The notes beneath the pieces are model-generated. The model ran no database searches. It was given only the letters and a program-made list of their open reading frames with translations, and was not told where the DNA came from. Source: Metellina segmentata (lineage: Eukaryota > Arthropoda > Arachnida > Araneae > Tetragnathidae). Taken from it: 64,000 nucleotides of DNA. A program made the position numbers and the translations under genes. Shown piece by piece: positions 1 through 11,849 of the stretch. The DNA is taken from contig OX375883.1 of NCBI GenBank assembly GCA_947359465.1, positions 16,680,088 through 16,744,087 on the forward strand, written 5' to 3'. Numbering within the stretch: the stretch's first letter is position 1; each line of letters opens with the position of its first letter.

Positions 1-841
1 CGACTAGATGTGAATCCCGAGGAATACTTCGAAGATTAGAACGTTTTGGGACTGCGTTTATGGTGTGTTTCTGGAGCACAGTACTTCACAGAATCGATTA
101 AGTTAGCAAAGCCATGCAAAGTGGAACTGTGGATGTTTTGTTGGTCAGAGATTTCTATGGCTCTCTTGAAGAATATTTTACGGAACAGAGAAACAACTTT
201 GATTACTTTGAGGAATTGGCCATGTATATAACCAAAACTACATTTTATGAAAAAGATAATAAAAGACAGCCAAAAAGAAAAGTTTGGCCTGACGAAGACC
301 GAAGTGGAGAAGTTAACTTTACTAGCAGGGATGACCTTAAAATAAATACGTTTTTACCAATTGTAGACTCTTTTGTTTGTGAATTCAAGAAAAGAAAAAT
401 GGCCTATGACGAGTTTCAAGACCGATTCTACTTCTTAACTCAGTTGTGTGATAACAATACAGATATGGAAGAGGAACTGAGAAAAAAGGCCACCAACCTT
501 TACCACGTCTACACAAATGACTTGGATTCGGATTTCACTGAAGAGTGCATCCACTTTAAAAATCACTGTGCTGTGGGTAATAATCACCCATCTGATAAAT
601 CGTTGGAAGGAATTTCGAAATTTCTGAGGTGTAATTCCTTACAAGATGTTTACCCCAATTTGGACATTGCTGCAAGGATAAGTTTGTGCATACCTGCTAC
701 AATCTGCGAACTAGTATTTCTGAAATACGGTTAAACTCACTTTCATTACTTTGTATTGAGGCAAATACAACAAAAACACTTTCATATGAGGACATTATTA
801 ACGAGTTTGCCATTAAGGAATCTCGTAAGAAAGATATGTAA
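1..841 (+). pseudogene. ZMYM1-like hAT transposase, C-terminal remnant
   Basis: A 206-codon open frame from 114 to 734 resembles the C-terminal half of zinc-finger MYM-type 1-like proteins, which derive from hAT transposases. Seen: a lysine- and acid-rich stretch (KRKVWPDEDRSGEVNF), then a helical region with LTQLCDNN, ending at ARISLCIPAT. In the family that last motif leads into the hAT dimerisation segment (SAERSFS-type). Here that segment is missing, and the sequence resumes in another frame at about 700 with NLRTSISEIRLNSLSLLCIE and runs to a TAA at 839-841. A short internal deletion that shifts the frame is the simplest explanation. Bases 1-113 look like upstream coding in disrupted frames with a stop near 37. 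It is a dead copy or the tail of one. The family call is by eye. Confidence 0.6.
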
Positions 842-1200
842 ATTTGAACATGAAGATTAATCTTCAATTATAAGATATGTAATTACGTGGGGTGAGTTGT
901 TTTAGAGAAGTTTGTATATTTTTCAACAAATAAACCATTAATTAACTACATTTTGTGTAATTACATTTCCGTGTAGGATAACTTAATTCAAATTGAATAC
1001 AGCTCTTCAATTACGTAAAAGATAGTCATTAGTATTAAAATATAAAAATATGTTTAAAATAGTGATCTCTGATCTCCAAGAACAAATGAATTAATTAAGT
1101 TCGAAACCCATTTCATTTTTCAACGAATCTTGAAAGAAGCAAGTAAAAAAACCGAAGTAGATAACTAATTTGATTATATAATTTATTATGTAAACCGTGA
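842..1200. other. AT-rich intergenic stretch, nothing recognised
   Basis: Short stop-rich frames only. No repeat of the window was recognised here. Confidence 0.5.
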
Positions 1201-1652
1201 GCCGCAGTAGCTCAGTCAGTAGAGCGTCGGGCTCGCGTCAGATGGGTTGTGGGTTCTGTCCTCGGCGGAGCCTGCAATTCTGATGATTGTGAGATCGGAG
1301 CTTCGACCTGGCTAAAGACCGTCGTGTTCACTAATGGTGACTGGGGCACGTTAAATAGGTCGTGGTCACAAAGTCCCCCATGTTCCCATACCAAATCAAT
1401 ATCTCTGGGGTTATCTGATCAGAGGGCTATCGGCCTCTGATTGGTATCTAAATTACGATATGTGTGAGTGAATGGATGTATGAAAGGGACCTTCCTGTAA
1501 AACGGATGTGTCATGTATGCCGAGCAAAGTCGGACTTCCTCCCAATGGGGCACAATAACATGGAAGGCGCACCCCCTCGCCTCTTGCCGTCTTCGACTAG
1601 CCTGACACTCCTCTGGTCTGCCAGTGTAGGCATTAGAAACAACAACAACATT
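1201..1652 (+). mobile_element. tRNA-derived SINE (family 1)
   Basis: The head looks like a tRNA with an A-box (GTAGCTCAGTCAGTAGAGC at about 1207) and a degenerate B-box (GGGTTCTGTCC at about 1251). A tRNA-unrelated body of about 370 bp follows and ends in an AAC-repeat tail (AACAACAACA at about 1641). The head plus body plus simple-repeat tail is the classic SINE layout. It is the only copy of this family I saw in the window. Confidence 0.65.
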
Positions 1653-1973
1653 ATGTAAACCATTAAAATTGTAGTTTTATCTAAAATAAATGAACTTTAT
1701 GTTTAAAAAAGATGAAAACATCAATGAACTCTATCCTTTTATAGTATAAAACAAATGAATTTAAGCAAATATGAACTACAGAGGGGGCGGCAAATGGATT
1801 TTAGCCTATAGGCGGCATACTCTTAAATCCGGCCCTGATTAGCTGTTGTGATGCAAAAGATTATACAGACGAAAACAAAGCAAAAATAATAACTTCTAGA
1901 AGTAAAACAGATTGTAAAAAGTTTGTGTTTCTCAAACATTAAGATTTTAAAAACAGCATTTTATTAAAAAAGC

Positions 1974-2420
1974 ACGGCATTGCCCGTGGCAGTTGTTTTC
2001 GTCAGGTCATGTGTAACTACTGCTCGCTAACCCCCGGTGATTGCTACGAATTCCCATTTGATTTGCGAAGCAAACCAAATGGGAATTCGTAGCATATTGG
2101 ATAACAGCCATCATGGCGTTGCTCGTGGTGTTGGTTTGCTTCGCAAACCAAATAAAAATTCATAGCCTATTGTAATGAATTCCCATTTGATTTGCTTCGC
2201 AAACCAAACTATGAATAAATAGTTTGTTGCGCGGAATATATTGGTTTGGTTTTCTAAGCAAACCAACACAATGGGCAATACCGTGATGGCCACGTCATTT
2301 TCAAATGCGACCAAATTCGATAACGGCCATCATGGCGTTGCTCGTGGTGGTTTGCTTCGCAAACCAAATTATGAATTATGCCTCGTCATTGTCAAATTCG
2401 GCCAAATTCCAATTGCGAAG
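1974..2420. mobile_element. Helitron-like 3' terminal repeats, several tandem/overlapping copies
   Basis: Repeated modules carry CATTGCCCGTGGCAGTTGTT, a GGAATTCGTAGC motif and the palindrome GGTTTGCTTCGCAAACC in at least four places (about 2060, 2130, 2190, 2350). Two segments read GGCCATCATGGCGTTGCTCG. The same modules recur near 32455-32540, 33170-33300 and 42835-43045. There the last one closes an element that opens with a TCTACTATTATAAAA-type 5' end, as in arthropod Helitron-like elements. No Rep/helicase coding was seen. Assignment to Helitrons is by terminal resemblance only. Confidence 0.5.
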
Positions 2421-2479
2421 AGATTCAATCGGCGTGACGTCAGAATCTCTTGCGAAAATAGAAATATATTTTGAAAAAT

Positions 2480-2890
2480 TATCTATTAAAAGAAAATGAA
2501 ATACAAGGTAAATTTTCTAGTGTAAAATTATCAACAGATTTCGAATCCGTTGGAATTTTCAAACTATCTTCAACGATCCCGATTTTACAAAAATAAACAA
2601 AACATTTCCAGCCAAAATGAATTTTTTTTTTTTTAATTTTTTGATGAAATTGTAAGAGGGTAAGAAATGTTATCTGTTTATTACTTGAACGCGAAGTTTG
2701 ACGTGCCGTCACAATCTCTTGCGAAAATATAAGAGATATTCAGTTAAAACAATTATTATTTTTTTAAAGAAAATCTTATTTTTAGGTATTGATCTAATGT
2801 GAAATTTTCCGCAGATGTTAAATCCGTTGAAATTTTTACTATATATTTAACGGTCTAGGAGATAGAAAAAAGGAACTAAATAACTCCAAT
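2480..2890. repeat. Degraded copy of a dispersed hairpin-core repeat
   Basis: Two diverged segments (about 2505-2590 and 2780-2870) carry ATTTCGAATCCGTTGGAATT and TTTTAGGTATTGATCT-type motifs. The same motifs form the arms of the inverted-repeat cores at 44430-44630, 59290-59530 and 59980-60220. No clear terminal repeats or target duplication remain. Confidence 0.45.
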
Positions 2891-3224
2891 TAAAAGTTTT
2901 TGTTTTTTATCGTCTGCTGGAAAATCATTCCTCCGAGCAAAATGATTTCATTCATGCTGCATTCAATAATAATTAATTTTTACATTTTATTCATTTTAAA
3001 ATGTTCTAGATTAAATTTCAAAATTCACCGGAACTCAAAAATTTAAAAAAAATGTGGACTACCTGTGTGCCAAATTACATTACTGTAAGTGGCATAGATT
3101 CGTCAGGAATTTGCGGGCAGAAAACAAACAAACACTTCCTTTAATAATATTAAAGATATTCAACTAGTTACCACCGTCTCAGCCTAAGCCTTTCGTTATT
3201 TTGAAACACTGTCAGATATCAAGG
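2891..3224. other. AT-rich intergenic stretch, nothing recognised
   Basis: No coding or repeat similarity found. Confidence 0.45.
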
Positions 3225-3405
3225 CAATATCTGAGCTGGCACCCACTCTCCAAACTTCCACACCAACGCAACGTAAGGACTTTCGGCCACAACAGATTTA
3301 AGGTGCACCAGCCGCCTCTACACCATACGCTTACAAACATCCATGACCCGGATTCGAACCAGGAACCTTCCGATCTAGAGGCTAACACCGTGACATACTT
3401 CCTTG
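3225..3405 (-). mobile_element. tRNA-derived SINE (family 2/3 chimera), minus strand
   Basis: Read on the minus strand it starts with a tRNA-like head containing GGTTCCTGGTTCGAATCCGG (B-box) and continues into the body GGCTGGTGCACCTTAAATCT and GTGTGGAAGTTTGGAGAGTG. The head matches family 3 (30240, 42510) and the body matches family 2 (26955, 28636 and others). This indicates that the two families share parts. Confidence 0.6.
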
Positions 3406-4366
3406 TATAATATAGTAGAGATAATTATAATAGAAGTTAAGTTCGTTCCAACTATCCTTAAATATTCCTACACTTAAACATTGTGTGCACAAGAAATGCA
3501 ATGTTATAATGGAGTTCCAAGATTGTTGGTTGCTATGAGATTATTAAAAAATTTAGTGATTTTTTACAAATGTTCCTAGCAGTGAAAACAGGAATACTGA
3601 AACCTTTATGCTCATAAATTTAAAGAACTCTTGAATAATCAGAGTTAATTGGCGAGTTTTTGTAGGAAAAGAAAAAAGAAGTTGTCTAAACGTTCTATAG
3701 TTTAAGAATTTTCAACAAAAATTAATTTTTTAAACAAATTTTGTGCAGTTTTAATTTTTTGTTTTAAATTTCACAACGTGACTATTGAAGCAGATCGATT
3801 ATGAAATTTTTGACATGAAATTATTCTCTAGAAATGAATTTATTAGTATTTTGATGATCAATTTGTCAACACTCCTAAAGAAAATATCCGAGCGTATTCA
3901 TTTTCGTTTGCAAAAATTCAAATATAGAATCAAGTTAAAAACTTTCGAATTTCCTATTCTTTCCGTGAAAAAAAAAGGGGATATATCGAGACCCCTTCTC
4001 TTACCACAAACAAAACTACTTTTAACGGTGGAATACATTTTCCCCTTTAGTTTAATTATTCAATTCGTTTGTTGTTTTATGCGTTTACATCTCATACCAC
4101 ATTTGAGTCGCGAGTACGAAATGAAAACAAGATTATGAAAAGGCGGGAAACGGAGGAAAAGTTTTATCTCTCTTATACCTCCCATACCCCCTATCACAAA
4201 CTTAAACTCTTCTACCTAACTGAAAAGACTACTATTTTTGGCAATTTATGGCAGATTCAAATTACAAAACAGTCGCCATTGGAGTTTATTTCCAAGTGTG
4301 CGTTTGCGCAGTTTGCTAGCTCTTAAGAGCTAAACTAGGCATATACCCAAATGGACGGTTCATTAC

Positions 4367-6915
4367 TGGACTAGCGCCTCAGCGTACAGCGTAAGTGTCC
4401 GACAAGTTGACTCTGATTGGCTCCTCATATATATGTTGTATGGTTGTTGTTAGTAGTATTTCTCGCCAACTTATATAATAAGGGGAGGCAAAAATGAACT
4501 CTTCTTTTAAAGAGCTCCTCTTGCTGAAGCAACGATGGCCAAATGGCTAAAGTCACTTACCATCAGATTGGCGTTAGCGGCGGAGGATGACTTCCCGAGT
4601 TCGTACCCAACTGGCGGAAATATTTTTAGATCATCCAAATTATTTTAAAACAATTCCAATTTAAATCCTTTTGATTCTAAATTACTTTTCCTAATTTTTA
4701 ATACCCTTTTTTTATTTTTCCAAACTTCCGTTGATTTTACATAAATAATCTAAAAACCACTCCTGAACTCACTACCAGCTGATATTTTCCCGCCCCCTTT
4801 GCTTTAGGATGATGGTGTCGTATCCATCCCTGGTTTAGGACCATTCTGATGTAACAAAAAGCATACATAAAACACTAACTTATATAATTATTAACTTATA
4901 TAATAAAAGGATACAATTTTCGGTTCAAAATGTTAAAACCTTTCGAAAACCGTTCCTATCAGTCAAAGAGATCTGCGCCAAAACGTAGATAAATAGCCAA
5001 ATGAAACACCTTTACGTCTCAGGCACATGATCATACCAGCCAATCAAATAATCTAGTAAAAAGCTAAACTTTGATAAGAATGTTATTAATTTGCTGATAT
5101 TTTTAAGTCCACAGAATTAAATTTACTGTAATAACTTGCGTTACAGTAAAGAGGAATAACAGAAAAGGTTCATGAACATTTGAATAAAATTCTGTTTTGT
5201 TCAACATGATATAGCTTGAAAAGTATATACATTAATTCTAAAGCCTTTCATAATTGTAGTCATGCAAATTTTTTAAAACTGTCATTCATCAATTAAATTT
5301 AATTTAAAAAAATTTAAGTAACATACGTGACATTTCATTTTTCCAAAATTTTAATCTAATAGCTAAATTTTCATTACAATAAATCAAATACAATCACGAT
5401 GAATCAAAACCATAGAACTCTAGTCTTTTTAAGCCCAAAATTATGTAAAATATATTTTATTTTTTCAAGTTTTTACTTTTCAGCATGGAATTACCCTAAT
5501 ATATCATGGGTGTTCACTAATTCTTGCATACAGGATTTACTTCTCCAGCCTCCTTTTTCAAAAGTTAAGGCAAAATATTTTTTAAATAGTTGACACAATA
5601 TAAAAGGGACTATATGGATATATTGGTCAAAAAATATTATGCAATTGACATTGGAGATACCCGATATATGCATCCATCCTCCAAGTTAAATATAAATAGT
5701 TTTCAAATGCTTCTAATTGAAAAAAAATTATCTGATCAACTTCTATAGTTATGTTTTTTAATTACCTAAAAAAAAGCATTAATACTAAACTCGTCATTTT
5801 TTAAATTCCATTTATCAAGGAAATTATTTTTTTAGCAAACTCATTTGAATAATGGATTTACTAAATGTTACTATCATAATTTAGCTTTTCTTTGTGTAAA
5901 ATGTATCATATTGTCGCTATACACGTAGATACAATAATTTATCAACAGGTCCTAGAACCCAACAAAAATAGCCCTGGAAAATTTTAACCTTTCTTATGAA
6001 TAACCGAAAATTAATCTAAATTAAAAATATATTTATATGGCTGCATTTATCAAGGATGATGGGTATTCTTCAAAATTTATTTTTCCCACAGATGTCTCAG
6101 AATTTTTTAATCATTGCCTATTAAATATAATTTAAACTGTCAATTTGATTTTGTATCCATAATTAATTTAAACTCTTAATTTCACTGGGTCGCATTTATT
6201 TCCTCCCGTAACTTTCCAGATATTCAATGAAGCATCGCAAACATTACTATTTATATTTTAACCTTCTGAACGTTGCTTTGTCATATTTTATTGTTTCCCA
6301 CAATTATAAATTGTATATCTATATATTTCTTCCCCTGCTTTCAATTTCATTTCATTATGCTACTTTAAGCTGACAAATTCCAATAACTAAATAATTCGTT
6401 GAATGAAGTCGGAACTCGCTGATAAACAAACGCTCAACAATGATGTTTTGCATCGCCTAATTTTTCTGACGTCACAAAACAGTGGTTTGGCTTTCTTATC
6501 TCTAGGAGGTATTGGCTGCGCCGGCTAGCGCTCGGCGGTGTGTAATAGTGCTTTTTTTAAACTTTTTTACGCACCGTAATCAAGCATGTTTTGATTTTTA
6601 TATTTTATTTATTTTTATGAAACAATTCTTCAAATCATTGCGAGCGTATTCAATCAAATATTTAAGGAAAGTTGGTCGAAATATACATATACCGCTACAA
6701 AATTATACATGTCTAGTGATATTTTGCAGGAAATAGACATATCATTAAAATCTAACTCCTAAATAATATTTCTACAATAGGTAATATACCAGAACACATA
6801 ATGCAAACAAAAATAAAATTCCAATCCTTGAAAAATGCAAAATTCCGAAGAAAATGTTTTATCAATTACGTCTCAGGCACATGATCATACGCTGTACGCT
6901 GAGGCGCTTGTATTA
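4367..6915. repeat. Pair of repeated segments, possible inverted/direct repeat bracket
   Basis: CGTCTCAGGCACATGATCATA occurs at about 5015 and again at about 6870 in direct orientation, and GCCTCAGCGTACAGCG at about 4376 is the reverse complement of CGCTGTACGCTGAGGC at about 6890. Old mobile-element ends are likely, but I could not delimit an element. The enclosed 5.05-6.47 kb is AT-rich with nothing recognised. About 6465-6550 is a small CpG-richer patch with no coding call. A tRNA-like stretch with A- and B-box resemblance (GAGTTCGTACCC) lies at about 4541-4625. Confidence 0.3.
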
Positions 6916-7188
6916 CTGGCGGAAGACGCAAGTGTTTTATTTACGTTGATTGTTGCCATTCAACGATACATAAATAACGTCTATTTCTGGTCCACGTACG
7001 TAAGTGTTTTATATATATAGATAGATAGATGGTTTTTATTTATAGTACTTCTACACTTCGCATAGAAAATTGAATGTATTTAACCAGTGGTCAGCAAACT
7101 CCTTAGTCAAAAGAGCCAAAGATCAGCAGTATACCGATTAAGATTTTTTTTTTAGAGCCAAATTTCTTTTCAAGATCCATGTTTTCAG

Positions 7189-10028
7189 GTTCGCACAGGG
7201 CAAGCTCTTCGTGGATGGAAAAGTGTCGATGGGAATATACTTCATCTTTTGGAGGAAAGAAGTGAAGACGTTCCATTTTTACAGACATGGCTCCAAAAAC
7301 ACAACAATTGGTTGGATGGAAAACTACAAAATTAAATCGTTAAAATAATGGCTCATGCAGTTCAGCGACAGTTGGTGCAAGATTTGAAGCAAAGCACTTT
7401 CTTAGGTATCGCCGATGGTACTACTGATGTTGCATGTGGTAAACAATTTAACTTGTGTATGAGATGGATGAATCCCATCACATCTGAAGTGAGTGAAGAC
7501 TTCATGGGCATGTATTCAACAAAAGATTCCAAGTAGGGATGTTAACTCTCAGAAAACAAACCTGTTTTAGGTAAACCGGTTATTTTCGTCCGATTATAAC
7601 TACCCCGGTTTAACCGAGGTAAAAAAAAAACGGTTTTTAAAATTACCGGAAAAAATAATCGATTTTTAAAAACTTCAAGGCGTTTCTATTTAGTTGCATA
7701 TTTATAATGCTAAATGTCGTTAACTGTCGTTAAAATTTTTATTGAAAAATGTTTGAAGTTTTGTGGGGGCACTCAACTCATTTACTTAACGGTTAGAAGG
7801 AAAACATATTTAAAAATACCTTTTTATCTTGAAAATTCGGATATTTGTACTTCGAGATGCTGTCGTCAATTCGAGGTTCCTCCTCCACTTTTAATTGGCT
7901 TCAGGCAAAAATTACATTGAGCTTCGTTTTTATGTAGTTTAGCAAAATATTTCCAAACATTCGACGAAGGCATAGCAGTTAGACGGTGGGATGAAAACTG
8001 TGAAGCTCAGTGTCCGTAACTGATAATTACTTAAACAGAACACTATCAGAGGAAGGGAATACGAAAAATGACTAACTGCATAGACTGTAGCCACCTAGTC
8101 GCATGTATTCTAATGAATTATTGTGATTGCTATCTTAAATACATTTTTAGATCTTATTCGCTTACTTTATTGCTCGTTTTCATTTTGTTGATTGATACTT
8201 GTCATTTCTGTTTGCGAGAACCAAAATTCAGACAATTTACATTTAAGCATACTTATAAAAAAAAACACGAGGCGAGTTGCCCCCGATTCAAACTCGGCGC
8301 CTGTAAAAATATGTTTTAGGCATCTCCTGTTGAATTTTACATCGTAATTATACGTTGTTTGGTATAAATGTACTTTAGTTCATCGCTCACCCCCTTGTTT
8401 ATACCTCAACCCGCATAGACTAAACAATGCTAAGTCAGAGAATGAGAACAAGCTATGTCACAGGAGTGGTTGAAAAGGAATATAAACTATTTGGATTAAT
8501 AAACTAAAAATCAGTTATGAAAAAAGAACCATTGCATCCCACAAACACAGGCCACAAATATAATTTTCTTGAATTTTCGGACCTATTTTTTTTCCGGTTA
8601 TTAGTTTTTAAAATAACAACCGCGGTTATAACAGTGCCAAGAAAACACCGAAAAAAAAAACCGGTTAACGAAACGAAAAAAACCGACTTAACGGTTTAAC
8701 CGGACGGTTATTGACATCCCTAATACCAAGGCTAATATTATTCATACTTTATTTCATACTATTGGGGGTGTGATGATAAAACATTGTTTAGAGCTAGTAC
8801 ACTGTTTTGGAACTCAGAATAGATGTGGTCATTTAAATGGTGTCCAAAAGCTCATTAAAGATGTTTAGCCAAAATCATTATTTGTTCATTGCAGCAACCA
8901 TTCCTTGGGCTTGCGTCTCCAAGATGCAGCTAGGACTTGCTCACTACTTTGTGAGGTCTTGGGGTTGATGAAGAATGTTTCGAATATCATACTATCTTCA
9001 GCGAAAAGAAACAATATTTATTCGGACTTCCTTTCACTTTGTCCAACAAGATGGTGTGTTATAGTTAATGCCTTTCAAATTACGAAAGGGTACTGCAGAC
9101 TGTTAAAGAGCCATTTTGAATGACAGAAATGTAGTTTTGGATGATCGAAGTGCTGCATTAAGAGGATATAAATGACAACTGAAAAAAAAGCAAAGACGCT
9201 GTTCGCACGGTTGTGTCCATGTGAGCAATTCGCTATAGCTTTGAAGAAGACATGATATACAGCTATGAATGCAAAGAAATCTGCACAATATCAGACACAC
9301 TTTCAAACATAAGGAGCGATGAAAATTTTGAATGCATTTGGAGAGAAACAAAAGAATTTGCTGGACTCCTAGATTTAAAGCTGCCACAGCCATCTGTAAA
9401 AAGAAAGCTTCCATATCGGTATGAGTATTCCACCAATTCAGAAAGTTTCACCCCCGCCAACATTAATGTAACTGTTGGCCTTCGAAAATGTTTCTTTGAT
9501 GTGGTTGACATAGTAGCCACCGAAATTGTAAAACGATTCCATCAACCAGGAATTCTGAATCTTGTCAAATTAGAAGTGCTTACAGATACAGAGAAAGGAG
9601 AAACTTCAAAAGTACTTCCTTGCAAGAAAATTTGTGTGTTGCTACAAGTGATTTCGATCTTGAAAAATTGGAAGCTCAGTTAGTTCTGTTACCTAGATTA
9701 GTAAAAAAAAAATATTTGTCATCATTTTATATCTGCCAGAAGTTGGTGGCAGAATCAAGAATAATTAGGGAGCTTATGAATGAAGTGTTCAAACTTGTTG
9801 AATTAATCTCCATTGTTCCTGCTCCTGCATAATCAGCCGAAAGATCTTTAAATGCTCTTAGACAAGTGAAATCATATTTGCGCACAAACATGACTCAAAA
9901 ACGTTTATATAATACATCTCCTACTCCTTAATATTTATGAGTCCCGTACAGCAAAAAGCATTCTGAACTCTATTCTTAAAGAATTTGTGAGTAGAATTGC
10001 AGAAAGAAAAGGTATATTTGGCATTTAA
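7189..10028 (+). pseudogene. hAT transposase pseudogene
   Basis: Once the inserted MITE and one copy of its 8-bp duplication are set aside, frames read in family order. An N-terminal part has ILHLLEERSEDVPFLQTWL (7189-7347). The first catalytic block is FLGIADGTTDVACGKQFNL (about 7400), where D of the DGT motif is the expected RNase H-like acidic residue. Next comes GLRLQDAARTCSLL and LCPTRWCV (about 8905-9060), a common hAT-like CPTRW motif. The C-terminal dimerisation region is VPAPA, a stop, then SAERSLNALRQVKSYLRTNM (about 9820-9900), ending at a stop at 10028. In-frame stops (for example after KLQN near 7330 and between VPAPA and SAERS) and several frame changes make it non-functional. 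A TTTCAG precedes the first block but no splice use is claimed. Confidence 0.7.
7534..8722. mobile_element. hAT-type MITE nested in a hAT transposase
   Basis: Terminal inverted repeats read TAGGGATGTTAA (left) and TAGGGATGTCAA (right end, reversed), 11 of 12 identical. They are flanked by the 8-bp near-duplication ATTCCAAG (7526-7533) and ATACCAAG (8723-8730). Removing the element and one duplicate rejoins the host frame as ...DSK then ANIIHTLF..., so the boundaries are well supported. Subterminal regions are rich in ACCGGTTTA-type motifs on both sides. There is no transposase, so it is non-autonomous. An 8-bp duplication and the TAGGGATG-type end are typical of hAT elements. Confidence 0.85.
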
Positions 10029-10224
10029 ATAATGTTGCAATAAATTTTTGGCCCCAAACTGGTAAATCAGGAAAATTCATGCTTGATTAGTTTGAGGTCG
10101 TAAAAAGATCTCTCGCTCAGGTGTGCTCAGGTATGGCTTCGTAATCGGACTTTGTTCGCTTAATTTGTAAAATCCTTTTCCGAATAAATAAAAAAGATCC
10201 CTCTCCAAAACGTTGACACGTCCT

Positions 10225-10335
10225 TGAAGAGGCTGTTGCACGTTAACTCGGTAGTGGCCTCCCTCAAATATCATCACTTTGGCGTGGTGTAGAAGTTTGT
10301 AGAGTCTGGTGCCAGCTCAGGTATGGCTCCTTCAT
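10225..10335 (+). mobile_element. SINE family 2 body fragment
   Basis: Carries the family-2 body motifs GTTGCACGTTAACTC, TTTGGCGTGGTGTAGAAG and GGTGCCAGCTCAGGTATGG. The flanks hold a direct repeat (CTTGTTCGCTTAATTTGTAA at about 10330 and a close match at about 10150), suggesting a local duplication. The tRNA head is missing. Confidence 0.5.
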
Positions 10336-10430
10336 CTGACCTTGTTCGCTTAATTTGTAAAATCACTTTCCGAATAAATAAAAAATGTCATCTGAAATAA
10401 CGCGAGTTGCTATATTCGACAACTTTCATA

Positions 10431-11849
10431 CACTGATGTTTGTAAAAAATGCAACACCATGAAAAAATCATCCGAATGAAATGAAATTTGCAGCAAATGT
10501 CAATTATAGGATATTATGTAAAGTAGTGAAGTTTCAGAGCCACCACGCATGCGTGGTGTTAGCGCGCCCTCTGAACTGATGCTAAATGCCTATAAATAGA
10601 GGGCTGTAGCGGGACGTTGAAAATAGTGCATGGTTATTTTTTAGTGGCGAACGTTTAGTGAGACCTAAGTATGCCTCCACGACGAAATAGGGTGAAATTT
10701 CAACAACTTACGGAGTTTGAACGGGGAAGAATCATCGGCCTTCGTGAAGGAGGATTTTCCTATCCTCAATCTCGCAATAGCAGCTAGTGTGCAGCGGAAC
10801 AGTCCCATAGTGATGCGAGTTTGGAAGCAGTGGACCGACGAGCACCGGACAACTCGTAAAACTGGGAGTGGACGGCGGAAGGGGACGTCATTGCGCGATG
10901 ATAGACACATGGTTCACATGGCGGTGAATGACCGTACAGCTTCTTCCAGGCAGTTGGCAGACTTTGGTCTACTGCTACAGGTGCACTAATGTCGGCTTCG
11001 TCAATTCGCTGACGTCTGCTGCACCGCGGGCTGCGTGCAAGGATTCCTTTATACAGGATCCCCCTCACGTGAAACCATCCACGGCTGCGTCTGCAATGGG
11101 CTCATGAGCACAGAGCCTGGAGGGTTGATTGTCAACAAGTTGTCTTTTCTGACGAATCCCGCTTTAATTTGTGCAACCATGATGGCCGCATTCGTGTTAG
11201 ACGCTATGCCGGTGAACGCTGCCTTTCAGAGTGCGTTATCGAACGCCATAGTGGCCGAACACCCGGAGTTATGGTCTGGGGTGCGATTTCGTATCATGGA
11301 CGATCTCAGGTGCTACGAATTGAGGGTAATCTGAATAGCAACAGGTACTTCCGTGAAGTGCTAGAGCCCGAAGTCATTCCCTTCCTTCAAGGCATCCCTG
11401 GAGCTATCTTTCAACAGGATAATGCACGCCCACATGTTGTAAGGAATGTTCGGGACTTTTTTTCAGCACAACACATGCAACTTCTTCCTTGGCCTGTTTA
11501 TTCGCCGGATATGCCGCCTATTGAGCATGCGTGGGATTTGTTTGGTCGACGTATCGCTCTTGATCAACGTCTTACAGCTTGAAAAGACGAACTTTGGGTG
11601 CGAATTCAAACAATATGGAATTCTCTTCCACAAGCAGACATTCAACTTCTGTTTCACTCCATGCCACGTCGTATAGCAACATTTATTGCAGCGCGTGGTG
11701 GCTACACCAAATACTGATTTCGGACACTTAATATTGTGTTTTTGCTTTGAATATTAATTTATTTGTACTATTACAAGCCGTTTGTGTATCAAATTTCATT
11801 TAATTCTGATGACTCCTTCATGGTGTTGCATTTTTTACAAACATCAGTA
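10431..11849 (+). mobile_element. Tc1-like (Tc1/mariner) transposon, nearly full length
   Basis: It is flanked by TA dinucleotides (10429-10430 and 11850-11851). The ends are inverted: left CACTGATGTTTGTAAAAAAT, right end reversed TACTGATGTTTGTAAAAAAT. Similarity extends into subterminal sequence (GCAACACCATGAA, then TCATC, then GAAATGAAATTTG against TTAAATGAAATTTG). At about 1.42 kb it has the usual size for the family and contains a broken transposase gene. Confidence 0.9.
10671..11717 (+). pseudogene. Tc1-like transposase, frameshifted (DD34E)
   Basis: Starts MPPRRNRVKFQQLTEFERGR, a typical Tc1-family N-terminus before the paired-like helix-turn-helix domain. The frame breaks after EGGFSYPQ, resumes as VMRVWKQWTDEHRTTRKTGS (the GRRK AT-hook-like basic region follows) and NDRTASSRQLA, then breaks again. 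The catalytic part is largely intact: FSDESRFNL (first Asp), IFQQDNARPH (second Asp), PPIEHAWDLF (Glu). I count 34 residues between the second Asp and the Glu, the DD34E signature of Tc1-like elements. A stop follows DQRLTA, and the tail continues to IAARGGYTKY and TGA at 11715-11717. All three catalytic residues survive, but stops and frameshifts make this copy inactive. Confidence 0.88.

Larger units (their letters stand above)
7085..10028 (+). mobile_element. hAT transposon remnant (ZMYM1-like), interrupted by a MITE
   Basis: It begins with a hAT-type terminus, CAGTGGTCAGCAAACTCC, and contains a decayed transposase. The matching 3' terminus was not found after 10028, so that end is truncated or too diverged. 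The copy is split by the insertion at 7534-8722. Confidence 0.55.

Noticed and set aside
1201..1275. Functional tRNA gene
   Set aside because: A- and B-box resemblance is clear, but the cloverleaf does not close well and a SINE body with an AAC tail follows. Called as a SINE head.
10784..11068. Minus-strand frames in the Tc1-like element
   Set aside because: Shadows of the transposase coding strand.
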